Of a stretch of 64,000 bases of DNA, positions 26,964-36,765 are shown piece after piece (positions within the stretch are counted from its first letter, which is position 1; each line of letters starts with the position of its first letter). Both the position numbers and the translations under genes were made by a program. Under the pieces are notes generated by a model. It saw only the letters and a list, made by a program, of their open reading frames with translations. It was not told the DNA's origin and ran no database searches. This DNA comes from Mycobacterium sp. Z3061 (lineage in GTDB: Bacteria; Actinomycetota; Actinomycetes; Mycobacteriales; Mycobacteriaceae). The DNA lies in NCBI RefSeq assembly GCF_031583025.1, contig NZ_CP134062.1, forward strand, positions 3,224,001 through 3,288,000, given 5' to 3'.

Positions 26964-28088
26964 ATGACCGGAGACGGGGGAGACGTCGGCGCTGGACTCC
27001 TGGATACCGCTGGATTGCACCGGCTTGTCGAAGTGCTGATCGAACGCGGCTACCGTGTCATCGGTCCGACGCTGCGGGACAACGCAATTGTGCTCGCGGA
27101 ATTGCAGTCGGCGAGTGAGCTGCCCCGTGGCTGGGGTGTTGAGGTGAGTCCGGGACACTACAGCCTGCGGCGGCGCGACGACGACGCGGCGTTCGGGCAT
27201 TCGGCCGGGCCGCAATCCTGGAAACAGTTCCTGCACCCACCGCGCCAGCGGATATGGGCGGGCGCCCGTGACGGTAGCGCAGTCGAGGAGCCCGAGGAGG
27301 CACCGCGTTACGCGTTCCTGGGAGTTCGCGGCTGTGACCTCGCCGCCATCGCCACCCTCGGCCGGGTGCTGGGCGGTGGAGCATATCCCGACACCTCGTT
27401 CGTCAGTCGCCGACAACGGATCTTCGTGGTTGCAGTGAACTGCACCGAACCCGGTGGGTTGTGTTTCTGCGCGTCGATGGGCACCGGACCGGCGGTGGGA
27501 CCGGGATACGACCTGGCGCTCACCGAGCGTGCCGACGTTGGGAGCGCGGCGCGCTATGTCGTCGAGGTGGGCACTCCGGAAGGTGCAGAGGTATTGGCGG
27601 AGGTGCCGCGGCGCGCGGCAACGGACGACGAAACCTCAGGTGCCCGTGCGGATGTCGCGAACGCCGCCCAGCGGATGGGCCGGCGGATGCCGGAGGGCGA
27701 TCTGCGTAATCTGCTGCTCGACTCGCGGGAATCGCCGCAGTGGGATGAGGTCGCCAGCCGCTGCCTGACCTGCGGCAACTGCACGATGGTGTGCCCCACC
27801 TGCTTCTGTACTAGCACTGAAGACGTCACGGACCTGACCGGTGACCACGCCGAACGGTGGCGGGAATGGGCCTCCTGCTTCGAGTTCGATTTCACCTTCA
27901 TTCACGGCGGTGGCAGCGTCCGTCAGTCGGGCGCGTCGCGCTACCGGCACTGGCTTACGCACAAGTTGGGCACCTGGCACGATCAGTTCGGTATGTCCGG
28001 GTGCGTCGGCTGCGGTCGGTGCATCGCCTGGTGCCCCACCGGAATCGACATCACGGCCGAGATGAACAAGATGGCCGGCGATGAGTGA
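26964..28088 (+). CDS. hyhB: Group 3b [NiFe] hydrogenase beta subunit (two 4Fe-4S clusters)
   Basis: 374 aa. C-terminal third carries two ferredoxin-type motifs, [14 protein letters not shown] and [12 protein letters not shown], plus upstream Cys pairs (RGCDL; GGLCFC). Electron-transfer subunit between the flavin subunit and the hydrogenase dimer. The ATG at 26964 lies right after a TTG; no strong SD. Overlaps the gamma-subunit start by 8 nt. Matches the Hyd3-type operon of M. smegmatis, which is induced by hypoxia under DosR. Confidence 0.9.
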   Translation: MTGDGGDVGAGLLDTAGLHRLVEVLIERGYRVIGPTLRDNAIVLAELQSASELPRGWGVEVSPGHYSLRRRDDDAAFGHSAGPQSWKQFLHPPRQRIWAGARDGSAVEEPEEAPRYAFLGVRGCDLAAIATLGRVLGGGAYPDTSFVSRRQRIFVVAVNCTEPGGLCFCASMGTGPAVGPGYDLALTERADVGSAARYVVEVGTPEGAEVLAEVPRRAATDDETSGARADVANAAQRMGRRMPEGDLRNLLLDSRESPQWDEVASRCLTCGNCTMVCPTCFCTSTEDVTDLTGDHAERWREWASCFEFDFTFIHGGGSVRQSGASRYRHWLTHKLGTWHDQFGMSGCVGCGRCIAWCPTGIDITAEMNKMAGDE

Positions 28089-28932
28089 CTGGACAACGAC
28101 ACCGCCCATCTCAGCGATGGACCCGTTGCCGTACCGGGTCCGCAGTCGCGTTGTGGAGAGCCCGGATTCGGCCACCCTGTGCCTGGAACCCGTCGGCTCG
28201 GCGGTGCGGTCGCCGGAGCCCGGAGAATTCATGATGCTGTACGCATTCGGCGTCGGCGAGGCGGCGATCTCGATCAGTGGCGACCCGACCGTCAAGGACG
28301 GGTCCATTACGCACACGGTGCGCGCCGTCGGTGCGGTCAGCCGCGCTCTGCACGATGCCCAGCCGGGAACCATTGTCGGAGTACGGGGTCCGTTCGGCAC
28401 CAGCTGGGGACTGGCCGAGGCCTTAGGCCGTGATCTGGTCATGGTCGCCGGCGGGGTGGGCCTGTGCCCGCTGCGACCGGCGATCCTGGGCGCGTTGGCC
28501 CATCGCGAGCGTTACGGCAAGCTGATGTTGATCGTCGGGGCCCGTTCACGGGCCGACTTCGTGTTCGTCGAACAGTTGAAGACGTGGGCGGATGACCCAC
28601 GGATCGAGTTGCACCTGATCGTCGACGCAGCGACCCAGGGTTGGGAAGGGGAAGTCGGCCTGGTGACCGAACCCCTGCGTCGGCTGACCCTGGATGCCGG
28701 TCGCACCAGCGCCTTCCTCTGCGGGCCGGAGCCGATGATGCGTTTCGGCGCGGCGGAGCTGATCGCCAAAGGCATGTCCCCGCAAGATATCCGGGTCTCA
28801 CTGGAGCGAAATATGCAATGCGGGATCGGCTGGTGCGGGCACTGCCAGCTCGGTCCACTGCTGCTGTGCCGCGACGGGCCCGTCGTGGGCTACGACGTGG
28901 CGGGGCCGCTGATGCAGGTGAAGGAGCTGTAG
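28081..28932 (+). CDS. hyhG: Group 3b hydrogenase gamma subunit (FAD/NAD(P)-binding, 2Fe-2S)
   Basis: 283 aa flavodoxin-reductase fold: FAD part ([20 protein letters not shown]), NAD(P) part ([14 protein letters not shown] and [11 protein letters not shown]) and a C-terminal 2Fe-2S Cys cluster ([14 protein letters not shown]...LLCRDGP). Couples H2 metabolism to NAD(P)H. Ends exactly where the small-subunit ATG begins. Confidence 0.92.
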   Translation: MSDWTTTPPISAMDPLPYRVRSRVVESPDSATLCLEPVGSAVRSPEPGEFMMLYAFGVGEAAISISGDPTVKDGSITHTVRAVGAVSRALHDAQPGTIVGVRGPFGTSWGLAEALGRDLVMVAGGVGLCPLRPAILGALAHRERYGKLMLIVGARSRADFVFVEQLKTWADDPRIELHLIVDAATQGWEGEVGLVTEPLRRLTLDAGRTSAFLCGPEPMMRFGAAELIAKGMSPQDIRVSLERNMQCGIGWCGHCQLGPLLLCRDGPVVGYDVAGPLMQVKEL

Positions 28933-29691
28933 ATGAGCCCGGTCAAATTGGCGGTGTGGAAGTTCGCGTCCTGTGACGGCTGCCAGCTGACTCTGCTGGA
29001 CTGCGAGGACGAGTTGCTGACCCTTGCCGATCATGTGGAGATCGCCAACTTCGCAGAGGCCTCCAGCGCGACAACTGCGGGGCCGTACGATGTCTCGCTG
29101 GTCGAGGGCTCGGTCACGACACCGCATGACGAAGTTCGGATACGTGAGATCCGGGAACAGTCGAAGATACTGGTCACCATCGGTGCGTGCGCAACTTCGG
29201 GGGGAGTGCAGGCCCTGCGCAACTTCGCCGACGTGGCTGAGTTCGCGTCGGTCGTCTACGCCAAGCCGGAATACATTGACACGCTGGCGACTTCCACACC
29301 TGCCTCCGCCCACGTCAAGGTCGACTATCAGCTGCAGGGCTGCCCGATCGACCGCGGCCAGCTGCTCGACACCCTGGCGGCCCTGCTGATCGGACGCAAG
29401 CCGCGGTTGCCGGCGAAGACGGTGTGCACCGAGTGCAAGCTGCGGGGCGTCACCTGCGTCATGGTCGCCGACGGCATACCCTGCCTGGGTCCGGTCACGC
29501 ACGCCGGCTGCGGGGCGCTGTGTCCCCGGCACCACCGCGGGTGTTTCGGCTGCTTCGGTCCTTCTGCCGCACCGAGAACCGCGACGCTGATTCCGTTGCT
29601 GCGTCGCGACGGACTGTCGGATGCCGACGTGGACCGGGTGTTCTCGACATTCAACGTGGCACGATTCGCCGCGGAACGGAGCGAGCAGTGA
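28933..29691 (+). CDS. hyhS: Group 3b [NiFe] hydrogenase small subunit
   Basis: 252 aa, no Tat signal, so cytosolic. Proximal-cluster Cys in [15 protein letters not shown], then [10 protein letters not shown] and [12 protein letters not shown], with further Cys in [13 protein letters not shown] and [12 protein letters not shown]. Transfers electrons from the NiFe site to HyhB/HyhG. Overlaps the large subunit by 4 nt. Confidence 0.93.
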   Translation: MSPVKLAVWKFASCDGCQLTLLDCEDELLTLADHVEIANFAEASSATTAGPYDVSLVEGSVTTPHDEVRIREIREQSKILVTIGACATSGGVQALRNFADVAEFASVVYAKPEYIDTLATSTPASAHVKVDYQLQGCPIDRGQLLDTLAALLIGRKPRLPAKTVCTECKLRGVTCVMVADGIPCLGPVTHAGCGALCPRHHRGCFGCFGPSAAPRTATLIPLLRRDGLSDADVDRVFSTFNVARFAAERSEQ

Positions 29692-30980
29692 CTTCAGCGG
29701 ACCGCACGCTGCGGGTTGCAACGCTGACTCGCGTGGAAGGTGAAGGGGCGCTTAATGTCACGCTCAAAAACGGCGCGCTGGAATCCGTGGAACTCAATAT
29801 CTACGAGCCGCCGAGGTTTTTCGAAGCGTTCCTGCGGGGGCGAGCACATACCGAACCGCCGGACCTGACCGCGCGGATCTGCGGCATCTGCCCGGTGGCC
29901 TATCAGCTCAGCGCCTGCAATGCGATTGAAGACGCCTGCGGCGCCGAGATCGACGACGAGATCGTGGCATTGCGGCGGTTGCTGTACTGCGGCGAGTGGA
30001 TCCACAGCCACGTTCTGCACATCTACCTTTTGCACGCCCCGGACTTCCTCGGCTATCCCGACATCGTCAGCATGGCCCGTGACCACCGCGAGGTGGTCGA
30101 ACGCGGGCTGGCGCTGAAAAAGGCGGGTAATCGCCTCATGGAGTTCGTCGGCGGCAGAGCGATCCACCCGATCAACCTGCGCCTCGGTGGGTTCTATTCG
30201 GTGCCGACCCGGTTGGATCTCGAACCCATCGCACGGGAACTCCGCACGGCGCTCGATCACGCGTTGGCCACCGTCGAATGGGTAGCCGGTTTCGAGTTCC
30301 CTGACCTCGAACTGGACCATGAGATGTTGGCGCTCAGCGCATCCGGTCAATACGCGATCGAGAACGGCGTCATTGCGCGCAGCCCCGGCCCGCCCTTTCC
30401 GGTGGCCGACTTCATGGCGCACGTCGTCGAGTCGCAAGTGCCGCATTCCACTGCGCTGCACGCGACCTTGGATGGGGGTCGCTATCTGACCGGACCGCTG
30501 GCACGGTACTCACTGAACTCATCGGCGTTATCGCCGCTCGCCGCCGAGGCAGCCCGACGCGCCGGGCTGTCAGCGCAGTGCCGAAACCCCTTCCGCAGCA
30601 TCATTGTCCGGGCCGTGGAGGTGGTTTACGCGATCGACGAGGCGCTGCGGCTCATCGGCGAGTATCAGCGGCCGTCCCGCCCGTTCGTCGACGTTCCGGC
30701 CCGCGCCGGCGTCGGGCACGGCGTCAGCGAAGCTCCCCGTGGTCTGCTCTATCACCGGTACCACATCAGTGCGGACGGGCAGGTTTCCGCGGCGAGGATC
30801 ATTCCACCCACTTCGCAGAACCAGGCGGCTATCGAAGCGGATCTCAGCCGGGTGATCTCCGACAACCTGGACCTCGAGGACGCCGCACTCACCACGTTGT
30901 GCGAGAGGGTGATTCGCAACTACGACCCCTGCATCTCGTGCTCGACCCACTTCCTGACGTTGACGGTCCACCGCACGTGA
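29688..30980 (+). CDS. hyhL: Group 3b [NiFe] hydrogenase large (catalytic) subunit
   Basis: 430 aa from the GTG at 29688 in a GTGA overlap. Ni-Fe ligands are the N-terminal [14 protein letters not shown] and the C-terminal [11 protein letters not shown]; the protein ends 12 residues after the last Cys ligand, the peptide usually removed during maturation. N-terminal TRVEGEGAL is the family L0-like motif. In mycobacteria this type recycles reductant as H2 under oxygen limitation. Confidence 0.94.
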   Translation: MTSADRTLRVATLTRVEGEGALNVTLKNGALESVELNIYEPPRFFEAFLRGRAHTEPPDLTARICGICPVAYQLSACNAIEDACGAEIDDEIVALRRLLYCGEWIHSHVLHIYLLHAPDFLGYPDIVSMARDHREVVERGLALKKAGNRLMEFVGGRAIHPINLRLGGFYSVPTRLDLEPIARELRTALDHALATVEWVAGFEFPDLELDHEMLALSASGQYAIENGVIARSPGPPFPVADFMAHVVESQVPHSTALHATLDGGRYLTGPLARYSLNSSALSPLAAEAARRAGLSAQCRNPFRSIIVRAVEVVYAIDEALRLIGEYQRPSRPFVDVPARAGVGHGVSEAPRGLLYHRYHISADGQVSAARIIPPTSQNQAAIEADLSRVISDNLDLEDAALTTLCERVIRNYDPCISCSTHFLTLTVHRT

Positions 30981-31447
30981 CCGGCACCGTTGCCGTGATC
31001 GGCCTCGGCAATCGCTACCGGCGTGACGACGGGCTGGGTGTCACTGCCGCCAGGGCACTCGGCGATTTGGCGCTTCCGGGCGTTGAGGTCGTGACCGGGA
31101 TCATGGATCCTCTGTCGCTGCTTGATGTTTGGACGGGAGTGCGGTTAGCGGTCATCATCGACGCCGCGGTGACGACCGCCTCGACCGGCGGCCGTATCCG
31201 CTGCTGCAGCCTCGACGAACTGCTCAGCTCCGCGAAGTCGCTGAGCTCGCACAGTATCGACGTCGGCCGCACCTATGCGCTCGGCCAAGCACTCGGACGA
31301 GTGCCCGAGGCGCTACAGATCTACGCCGTCGACGTCGCCGACACCGGACATGGCGTCGGTTTCACCGCGCAGGTCGAGCAGGCCGTGCCGCATGTGGTCG
31401 CGTTGGCCGCAGCCGAAATCATGCGCGTGACAGGTGTTTCGGGTTAG
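30977..31447 (+). CDS. Hydrogenase maturation protease
   Basis: 156 aa from GTG 30977 overlapping the hyhL stop. AVIGLGNRYRRDDGLG and a mid-protein Asp in VVIIDA-type AVIIDAAVT match the HyaD/HycI/HoxW endopeptidases, which cut the C-terminal tail of the large subunit after nickel insertion. The operon therefore brings its own protease; HypA-F are not in the window. A partner-specific match to HyhL is inferred from position. Confidence 0.88.
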   Translation: MTGTVAVIGLGNRYRRDDGLGVTAARALGDLALPGVEVVTGIMDPLSLLDVWTGVRLAVIIDAAVTTASTGGRIRCCSLDELLSSAKSLSSHSIDVGRTYALGQALGRVPEALQIYAVDVADTGHGVGFTAQVEQAVPHVVALAAAEIMRVTGVSG

Positions 31448-32112
31448 TCCTGAGACGTAGTGAGGTGACTGGTGAACCAGCCGCGCGCCAACATCGCCAC
31501 CTGTTCGAGGGTGCCGGGCTCCTCGAACAGGTGCGTTGCGCCGGGCACTATGGCGATCTTGCACTCGGCGGGGATCGCCGCGCGGGCCCGGCGGTTGAGA
31601 TCCAGAACCATCTCATCGCGTCCGCCGACGATCAACAGAGTGGGCGACTGCACGTGGCGTAACGCCGGACCCGCGAGATCGGGCCGGCCGCCCCGGGACA
31701 CGACGGCTGCCACCTTGACACCTGGATGGGCGGCGGCGGCCAACGCAGCCCCGGCTCCGGTACTGGCGCCGAAGTAGCCGATGGCCAGCGCCGCGGTATC
31801 GGGCTGGCCGGCGAGCCATCCGGTGATGTCCACCAGCCGGGACGCCAGCAGTGGAATGTCGAAGACGTTGGCGCGGTCACGTTCCTCGTCCGGTGTCAGC
31901 AGGTCGAAAAGCACTGTCGCGAAACCTGCCTCGTTGAGCACTCGGGCAACATACTGGTTGCGCGGGCTGTGCCTGCTGCTTCCACTGCCGTGTGCGAACA
32001 CCACGACACCCTTCGGGTGCTGAGGGATCGTCAGGTGACCTGCTATCGATACCAGCCCGGCCGGTACCACTATTTCTTCGTCACGCAGCGGTGATTCGTT
32101 GTGCTGCTTCAT
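31444..32112 (-). CDS. Alpha/beta hydrolase, dienelactone hydrolase-like
   Basis: 222 aa from ATG 32112 (GAGGGGAAC upstream). PKGVVVFAHGSGSSRHSPRN, nucleophile elbow GYFGASTGAG, an Asp in VGGRDEMV and a His in PGATHLFEEPG give a complete triad. Ends 4 nt into the hydrogenase protease gene on the other strand. It is the second gene after the Rv2629-like gene, so probably co-transcribed under the DosR box at 33429. Confidence 0.85.
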   Translation of the reverse strand: MKQHNESPLRDEEIVVPAGLVSIAGHLTIPQHPKGVVVFAHGSGSSRHSPRNQYVARVLNEAGFATVLFDLLTPDEERDRANVFDIPLLASRLVDITGWLAGQPDTAALAIGYFGASTGAGAALAAAAHPGVKVAAVVSRGGRPDLAGPALRHVQSPTLLIVGGRDEMVLDLNRRARAAIPAECKIAIVPGATHLFEEPGTLEQVAMLARGWFTSHLTTSQD

Positions 32113-32185
32113 AAGTCGTTCCCCTCTTGAGCACCCGCCGAGCGTGAATCGCACGACGCGACACGCCGCCGCGGCGGCGTGTAGG

Positions 32186-33319
32186 TCACTGTCGCGAATC
32201 GGACGTGCTGGCCAGCCGTTCGGTGGCGACGTAACGCAGCAGGGCGGCGACACCGTCGGTGGGTGTGAGGCGGTCGTCCGCCTGAACCAGCCTGGCGCCC
32301 ACGGCGAGAGCGCTGAAGGGCAGCGCCTCGTCGGCCCTGGCGACCCGCGCCACCGGTTCACCGAAATCGGAGAGCGCGTCGGCGTCCGGTGCCACCGCGG
32401 TCAGCGCCGCCCCGGTGACTACCGTCGCATCGCGCAGGTCGCCGACGATCAACGTCTCGACGTCGCCTTCGCGCAGCGCCGCGCAGACCGCGACGAGACC
32501 GTCGGCCGCCAACCCGGAGCCACGGCCGATCTCGGCGTCGAGCCGCTCGGCGATCTCGGCCATCTCCAAGTCGTGACGTCGAGCGAACTCGGGAGCGGTC
32601 AGCCGGAAGATCTCCGCGTAATTGACATCACCGCGGTGCCCTTCGGCGTGTAGTTGCGACACCCGCTCCGCCACCCGTTTCGGTAGTTCGGCCAGCACGT
32701 CGGCGCGGGAACGAACCTCGCCACTGAGGAACACCACCTCCGGGTCCGCCTCGTCGACCAGATGAGTCAGGTGGTCGGCGATCGCGCGGCAGTTCATCCG
32801 GATGGCTTCCTCGGTGGTGTGCTGCTTGTCGCCGTAGCCGTTCCACCCGGCGGTTGCGGGTTTGTGCACCGGGTAGCCGGAACCCTCGACGATCGTCGAA
32901 CTCGTCGTGCGGCCCTTGTACAGGGTCACATCGGCGCCGGTGTGGTCAACCGCGGCGAATACGTACGTCGGTCGCCGCATTTCGTGTTCGATCAACGGCA
33001 GCACGTACGGGTAGTCCGAGAGGCGGATTATCGGGGCCGGGGGAGGACTGATCAGTTGCTCGTTGACGAGCACCTGAGCCCGCGTGACGATGACCGCCCG
33101 GCCGCGTCGTCCCACGGCCGGCTGATGGTGCAGAATCGCTTCCTCCAGCCGCTCCAGGATGCCCGCGGCGGCTCCCAGATTCTCCAGGTGCGCGCGGATA
33201 TCGCGCCATTTGGCGTCCAGTTGTCCGGCCGCGTCGGCGGCGTCGTGGGAGTCGTCGAAATACACCGAGGCAAACGGGCCTGCTGCTTTCGTGAGCCACC
33301 TGAGGTGTTCTGAGAGCAT
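32186..33319 (-). CDS. Rv2629-like protein (bacterial eRF1/Vms1-related fold)
   Basis: 377 aa, strongly like Rv2629 of the M. tuberculosis dormancy regulon: start LRWLTKAAGPFASVYFDDSH, RPTYVFAAVDHTGADV, the block GYPVHKPATAGWNGYGD and EEAIRMNCRAIADHL. The fold belongs to the release factor 1-like family; a role on stalled ribosomes is only a hypothesis. Preceded by a DosR box 110 bp upstream. Confidence 0.88.
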   Translation of the reverse strand: MLSEHLRWLTKAAGPFASVYFDDSHDAADAAGQLDAKWRDIRAHLENLGAAAGILERLEEAILHHQPAVGRRGRAVIVTRAQVLVNEQLISPPPAPIIRLSDYPYVLPLIEHEMRRPTYVFAAVDHTGADVTLYKGRTTSSTIVEGSGYPVHKPATAGWNGYGDKQHTTEEAIRMNCRAIADHLTHLVDEADPEVVFLSGEVRSRADVLAELPKRVAERVSQLHAEGHRGDVNYAEIFRLTAPEFARRHDLEMAEIAERLDAEIGRGSGLAADGLVAVCAALREGDVETLIVGDLRDATVVTGAALTAVAPDADALSDFGEPVARVARADEALPFSALAVGARLVQADDRLTPTDGVAALLRYVATERLASTSDSRQ

Positions 33320-33428
33320 GAGATCCCCTTCTATTAGCTACTGGTGCGGCTGAGGCGGTTTCACCCGCCGACGCTATGAACGGTATGAAAGGCGAACCGG
33401 TCGGGGCAGAGTCGTAAGCCCTCCGATC

Positions 33429-33444
33429 GGGGTCTTAAGTCCCT
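33429..33444 (-). promoter_or_regulatory. DosR box in the 3' end of the acyl-CoA ligase gene
   Basis: GGGGTCTTAAGTCCCT is one mismatch from the palindrome GGGACTTAAGTCCC. It overlaps the stop codon of the upstream gene (33435) and lies about 110 bp before the start of the Rv2629-like gene it probably controls. Confidence 0.7.
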
Positions 33445-35300
33445 GCCGTGACCGGCTCGTAGAGTTCCGCGAGGCGTTCGGCGAACTTGTCGACGACCAC
33501 CTTGCGACGCAGCTTCATGCTCGGTGTGAGATCGCCGGCTTCAATCGACAGTTCGCGGTCGAGGATGGCGAACTTCTTGATCTGTTCCCACCGATTGAGC
33601 TCCGAGTTCAGTTCGTCGATATAGCCCGCGATCAGGTCGCGCGTCTTCTCGTCGCGCGCGATCTCCGCGAAGGACATGCCGGACAGGCCCTGCTTCGCGG
33701 CCCAGTCGGTGATCGCTTCACCGTCCAGCGTCACCAGTGCCACGCAGTACGGCTTGGCCTCTCCGATGACGATGAGTTCACCCGCGTACGGGCAGAGGCC
33801 CTTGAACCGAACTTCGATCGCTGAGGGCGCCACATACTTGCCCTGCGAGGTTTTGAACATGTCCTTCTTGCGGTCCGTGATGCGCAGGAATCCGTCGGGG
33901 TCGATCTCACCGATGTCACCGGTGCGGAACCAGCCCTCATCGTCGAGTGCCTCGGCGGTCGCGTCCGGCAGATCGTGGTATGACGTCATCACTCCCGGTC
34001 CACGGAGCAGGATCTCGCCGTCGTCGGCGATCTTCACCTCGGTGGCCGGGAAGGGCCAGCCGACCGTGCCGAACCGGTAAGCGTTGGGCCGGTTGATGAA
34101 TGAGGCCGCCGCCGTCTCGGTCAGGCCGTAGCCCTCGAGAACCACGATGCCGACCGCGTCGAACCACTGGGCGACGTTGCGATCCAGTTTTGCGGCGGCG
34201 GAGACGAAGAACCGCACCCGGCCGCCGAACCGCTCCCGAATCGTGGAGAACACCAGGCGATCCGCCAGTCGGTACGCCAGTGAGGATGCCCAGGAGGGTT
34301 TTTCGCCCGCTTGCCTGGTTTCGGACACCTTCAGCCCGACCGCGATGGCCCAGTCGAAGATCTTCTTCTTCAAGCCGCCCTGCTCGCCGACCATACTGAC
34401 GATGCGGGCATGCGCCTTCTCGAAGATGCGGGGCGCCGCACCCATCACGGTGGGGCGCACAGCGGCGAGGTTGTCCACGATCCGCTCGACTCTGCCGTCG
34501 ATGGCGGTCGGGAAGCCGATCTGTAGCGGCAGTGCCAGCATCACCTTGCCGAACGAGTGCGCCAACGGCAACCACAGGAAGTTGAGATCCTCTGGCCCAA
34601 GCACATTCAACGCGTCGATGGCCGCGGCGGTGTAGGTCCAGGCCTCGTGCGTCAGCCGCACACCCTTGGGCCGTCCGGTGGTTCCCGAGGTGTAGATCAG
34701 GCTGGCGAGCCGGTTGGGGCCCACGTCCGCGATCCTGGCGTCGACGGCGTCGGGGGAGTCGGCCAGTAATTGGCTGCCCCGCCGCTCCAGTTCGTCGAGG
34801 GTCAGGACCCAGTCGCCGTCGCCGTCGCCGTCGATGATCACGACGTTGCTCACGGCCGGCAGCTCATTGCGATGTTCGAGCAGTTTGTCGACCTGCCCCT
34901 GGTTTTCGGCGACCACGACGCGGCTGCCCGAGTTGGCAACGATGTATGCCACATCGGTGGCGTTCGTCGTCGGATACACGGTGGTGGTGGCCGCACCCGC
35001 ACACATCACCGCGAAATCGACGAGCACCCACTCGTAGCGTGTCGAGGAGGCGAGCGCGACGCGATCTTCCGGGGCGATGCCCAGCGCGATCAGCCCTGCG
35101 GCGATGTTCTTTACCCGGTCGCCGACCTGCTGCCACGTCACGCTCTCCCACCCGTGGTCGCGTGGGTAGCGAAAGGCTTCGGCGTGCGGGGTGGCGGCGA
35201 CGCGGTTGCGGAACAAATGTGCGACCGACGGGGCGCGCCGCTCGATCTTGCTGAGGTCCGGCCTCTCCAGTGAGGCTAGCGGTGTGTTCATGGCGCTCAT
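33435..35300 (-). CDS. Long-chain fatty acyl-CoA ligase (FadD type)
   Basis: 621 aa from ATG 35300 (GGAAAG upstream); a second ATG is at 35291. AMP-binding enzyme with ASLIYTSGTTGRPKGV, a YGLTE(T) motif (VLEGYGLTETAA) and a GWFRTGDIGE hinge, ending in a Lys-rich region. Activates fatty acids with ATP and CoA; FadD15-like architecture. DosR boxes in its promoter and neighbouring WS/DGAT genes suggest it supplies acyl-CoA for storage lipid. Confidence 0.88.
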   Translation of the reverse strand: MSAMNTPLASLERPDLSKIERRAPSVAHLFRNRVAATPHAEAFRYPRDHGWESVTWQQVGDRVKNIAAGLIALGIAPEDRVALASSTRYEWVLVDFAVMCAGAATTTVYPTTNATDVAYIVANSGSRVVVAENQGQVDKLLEHRNELPAVSNVVIIDGDGDGDWVLTLDELERRGSQLLADSPDAVDARIADVGPNRLASLIYTSGTTGRPKGVRLTHEAWTYTAAAIDALNVLGPEDLNFLWLPLAHSFGKVMLALPLQIGFPTAIDGRVERIVDNLAAVRPTVMGAAPRIFEKAHARIVSMVGEQGGLKKKIFDWAIAVGLKVSETRQAGEKPSWASSLAYRLADRLVFSTIRERFGGRVRFFVSAAAKLDRNVAQWFDAVGIVVLEGYGLTETAAASFINRPNAYRFGTVGWPFPATEVKIADDGEILLRGPGVMTSYHDLPDATAEALDDEGWFRTGDIGEIDPDGFLRITDRKKDMFKTSQGKYVAPSAIEVRFKGLCPYAGELIVIGEAKPYCVALVTLDGEAITDWAAKQGLSGMSFAEIARDEKTRDLIAGYIDELNSELNRWEQIKKFAILDRELSIEAGDLTPSMKLRRKVVVDKFAERLAELYEPVTAGT

Positions 35301-35360
35301 CCGTGCTTTCCGAGCCGAATACCGTCTTTCGACGCTACGACGCCGGCACCGGTGGCGCGA

Positions 35361-35376
35361 GTGACTTAAGTCCTTT
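35361..35376 (-). promoter_or_regulatory. DosR box, fadD-proximal
   Basis: GTGACTTAAGTCCTTT, near-palindromic, about 60 bp upstream of the fadD start at 35300, in the divergent promoter region. Confidence 0.65.
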
Positions 35377-35428
35377 CCGGCCTGGTCATCCGTCCTCACT
35401 CGGGCGCCGGACATGTGCTATGCAGGTC

Positions 35429-35466
35429 AAGGACTTTCGCTCGCCGGGGCGGGGTCCTAGGTCCCT
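35429..35466 (+). promoter_or_regulatory. Paired DosR boxes, hydrolase-proximal
   Basis: Two sites: AAGGACTTTCGCTCGCC (35429-35445, weaker) and GGGGTCCTAGGTCCCT (35451-35466, strong palindrome), 35-70 bp before the start at 35501. With the 35361 box the 200-bp divergent region has three sites, which allows cooperative binding in both directions. Confidence 0.7.
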
Positions 35467-35500
35467 ACGCCGCGTCCCGGCGCGGTGTTAGCGTGCCGCC

Positions 35501-36751
35501 ATGACGATGCCCACCAGTAGCGACCAGAAGCATCCGGAGCCCTCCGGCTGGGGCGTGCCGGCCGTCGGCGGTCTGGTCGGCGCCGCGACGCCGTTCATGC
35601 ACACCGGGCAGTACCTCGCCCAATCATGGCGGGACTATCTGGGTCAGACTCCCGACGAGCTCCCCATCGCCCGGCCGACCGTGGCGCTGGCGGCGCAGGC
35701 CTTTCGCGACGAGGTCGTCCTGATGGGCCTGAAGGCCCGTCGCCCGGTCAGTCGGCCTGAAGTGTTCGACCGCATCACCCGCGAGGTGCTGGCCGGTCTC
35801 GAGTTCTACGGCGACAAGGGGTGGTTGGACCAGCCCGAAGGCTTCTTCGCCAAGCCGCCGGCGCCCTCGGACGTCACCGTGCGAAAGGTGAAGGGGCGCA
35901 GGCGTTCGTTCTACCGCATGTTCTTCACCAGCGGCTACACGCCGCACCCGGGGGAACCTGGTGTGCAGCGATGGCAGAGCTACACGGCAAACGACCGTGA
36001 ATACGCGCTGCTGCTTCGGCACGCGCAACCACGACCCTGGCTGGTGTGTGTGCACGGGACCGAGATGGGCCGGGCCGCATTGGATCTGGCCCTGTTCCGG
36101 GCCTGGAAGTTACACGACGAGCTTGGCCTCAACGTCGTGATGCCCGTCCTGCCCATGCACGGGCCCCGGGCGCGGGGCCTGCCGAAGGGCGCGGTGTTTC
36201 CGGGCGAGGACGTGCTCGACGATGTGCACGCGACGGCCCAGGCCGTCTGGGACATCCGCCGGCTGCTGTCGTGGATCCGGTTGCAGGAGCCCGATTCCCG
36301 CATCGGCCTGAACAGCCTGTCGCTCGGCGGTTACATCGCATCGCTGGTCGCCAGCCTGGAGGACGGCCTCACGTGCGCGATCCTCGGTGTCCCGGTGGCC
36401 GACCTGGTCGACGTGCTGGGCCGGCATTCGGGTCTCAGCGATGATGACCCACGCCGCCGGACGATGCGGTTGGCCGAACCCATCGGACGGATGGTGTCGC
36501 CGTTGTCCCTGACCCCGCGCGTGCCGATGCAGGGTCGCTTCATCTATGCCGGTGTCGCCGATCGCCTCGTGCATCCGCGCGAGCAGGTCAATCGCCTGTG
36601 GAAGCACTGGGGTAAACCCGAAATCGTCTGGTACCCGGGCGGTCACACCGGATTCTTCCGCTCCCAACCGGTGCAGCGGTTCGTGTGGGAGGCGCTGCAA
36701 CAGTCGGGTCTGCTGGAGGCGCCTGCGAAGCTGCGTGCCCGACCTGCCTAG
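35501..36751 (+). CDS. Alpha/beta hydrolase family protein linked to WS/DGAT
   Basis: 416 aa; long N-terminal part (~1-170) followed by a hydrolase core: RPWLVCVHGTEMGRA, PVLPMHGPRARG, elbow-like NSLSLGGYIASLVAS and PGGHTGFF with the late His. No signal peptide. Stop is 15 bp before the WS/DGAT start, so an operon. A lipase/esterase or acyltransferase accessory for storage lipid would fit; substrate unknown. Confidence 0.75.
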   Translation: MTMPTSSDQKHPEPSGWGVPAVGGLVGAATPFMHTGQYLAQSWRDYLGQTPDELPIARPTVALAAQAFRDEVVLMGLKARRPVSRPEVFDRITREVLAGLEFYGDKGWLDQPEGFFAKPPAPSDVTVRKVKGRRRSFYRMFFTSGYTPHPGEPGVQRWQSYTANDREYALLLRHAQPRPWLVCVHGTEMGRAALDLALFRAWKLHDELGLNVVMPVLPMHGPRARGLPKGAVFPGEDVLDDVHATAQAVWDIRRLLSWIRLQEPDSRIGLNSLSLGGYIASLVASLEDGLTCAILGVPVADLVDVLGRHSGLSDDDPRRRTMRLAEPIGRMVSPLSLTPRVPMQGRFIYAGVADRLVHPREQVNRLWKHWGKPEIVWYPGGHTGFFRSQPVQRFVWEALQQSGLLEAPAKLRARPA

Positions 36752-36765
36752 TCGTTCGAGTCGAG

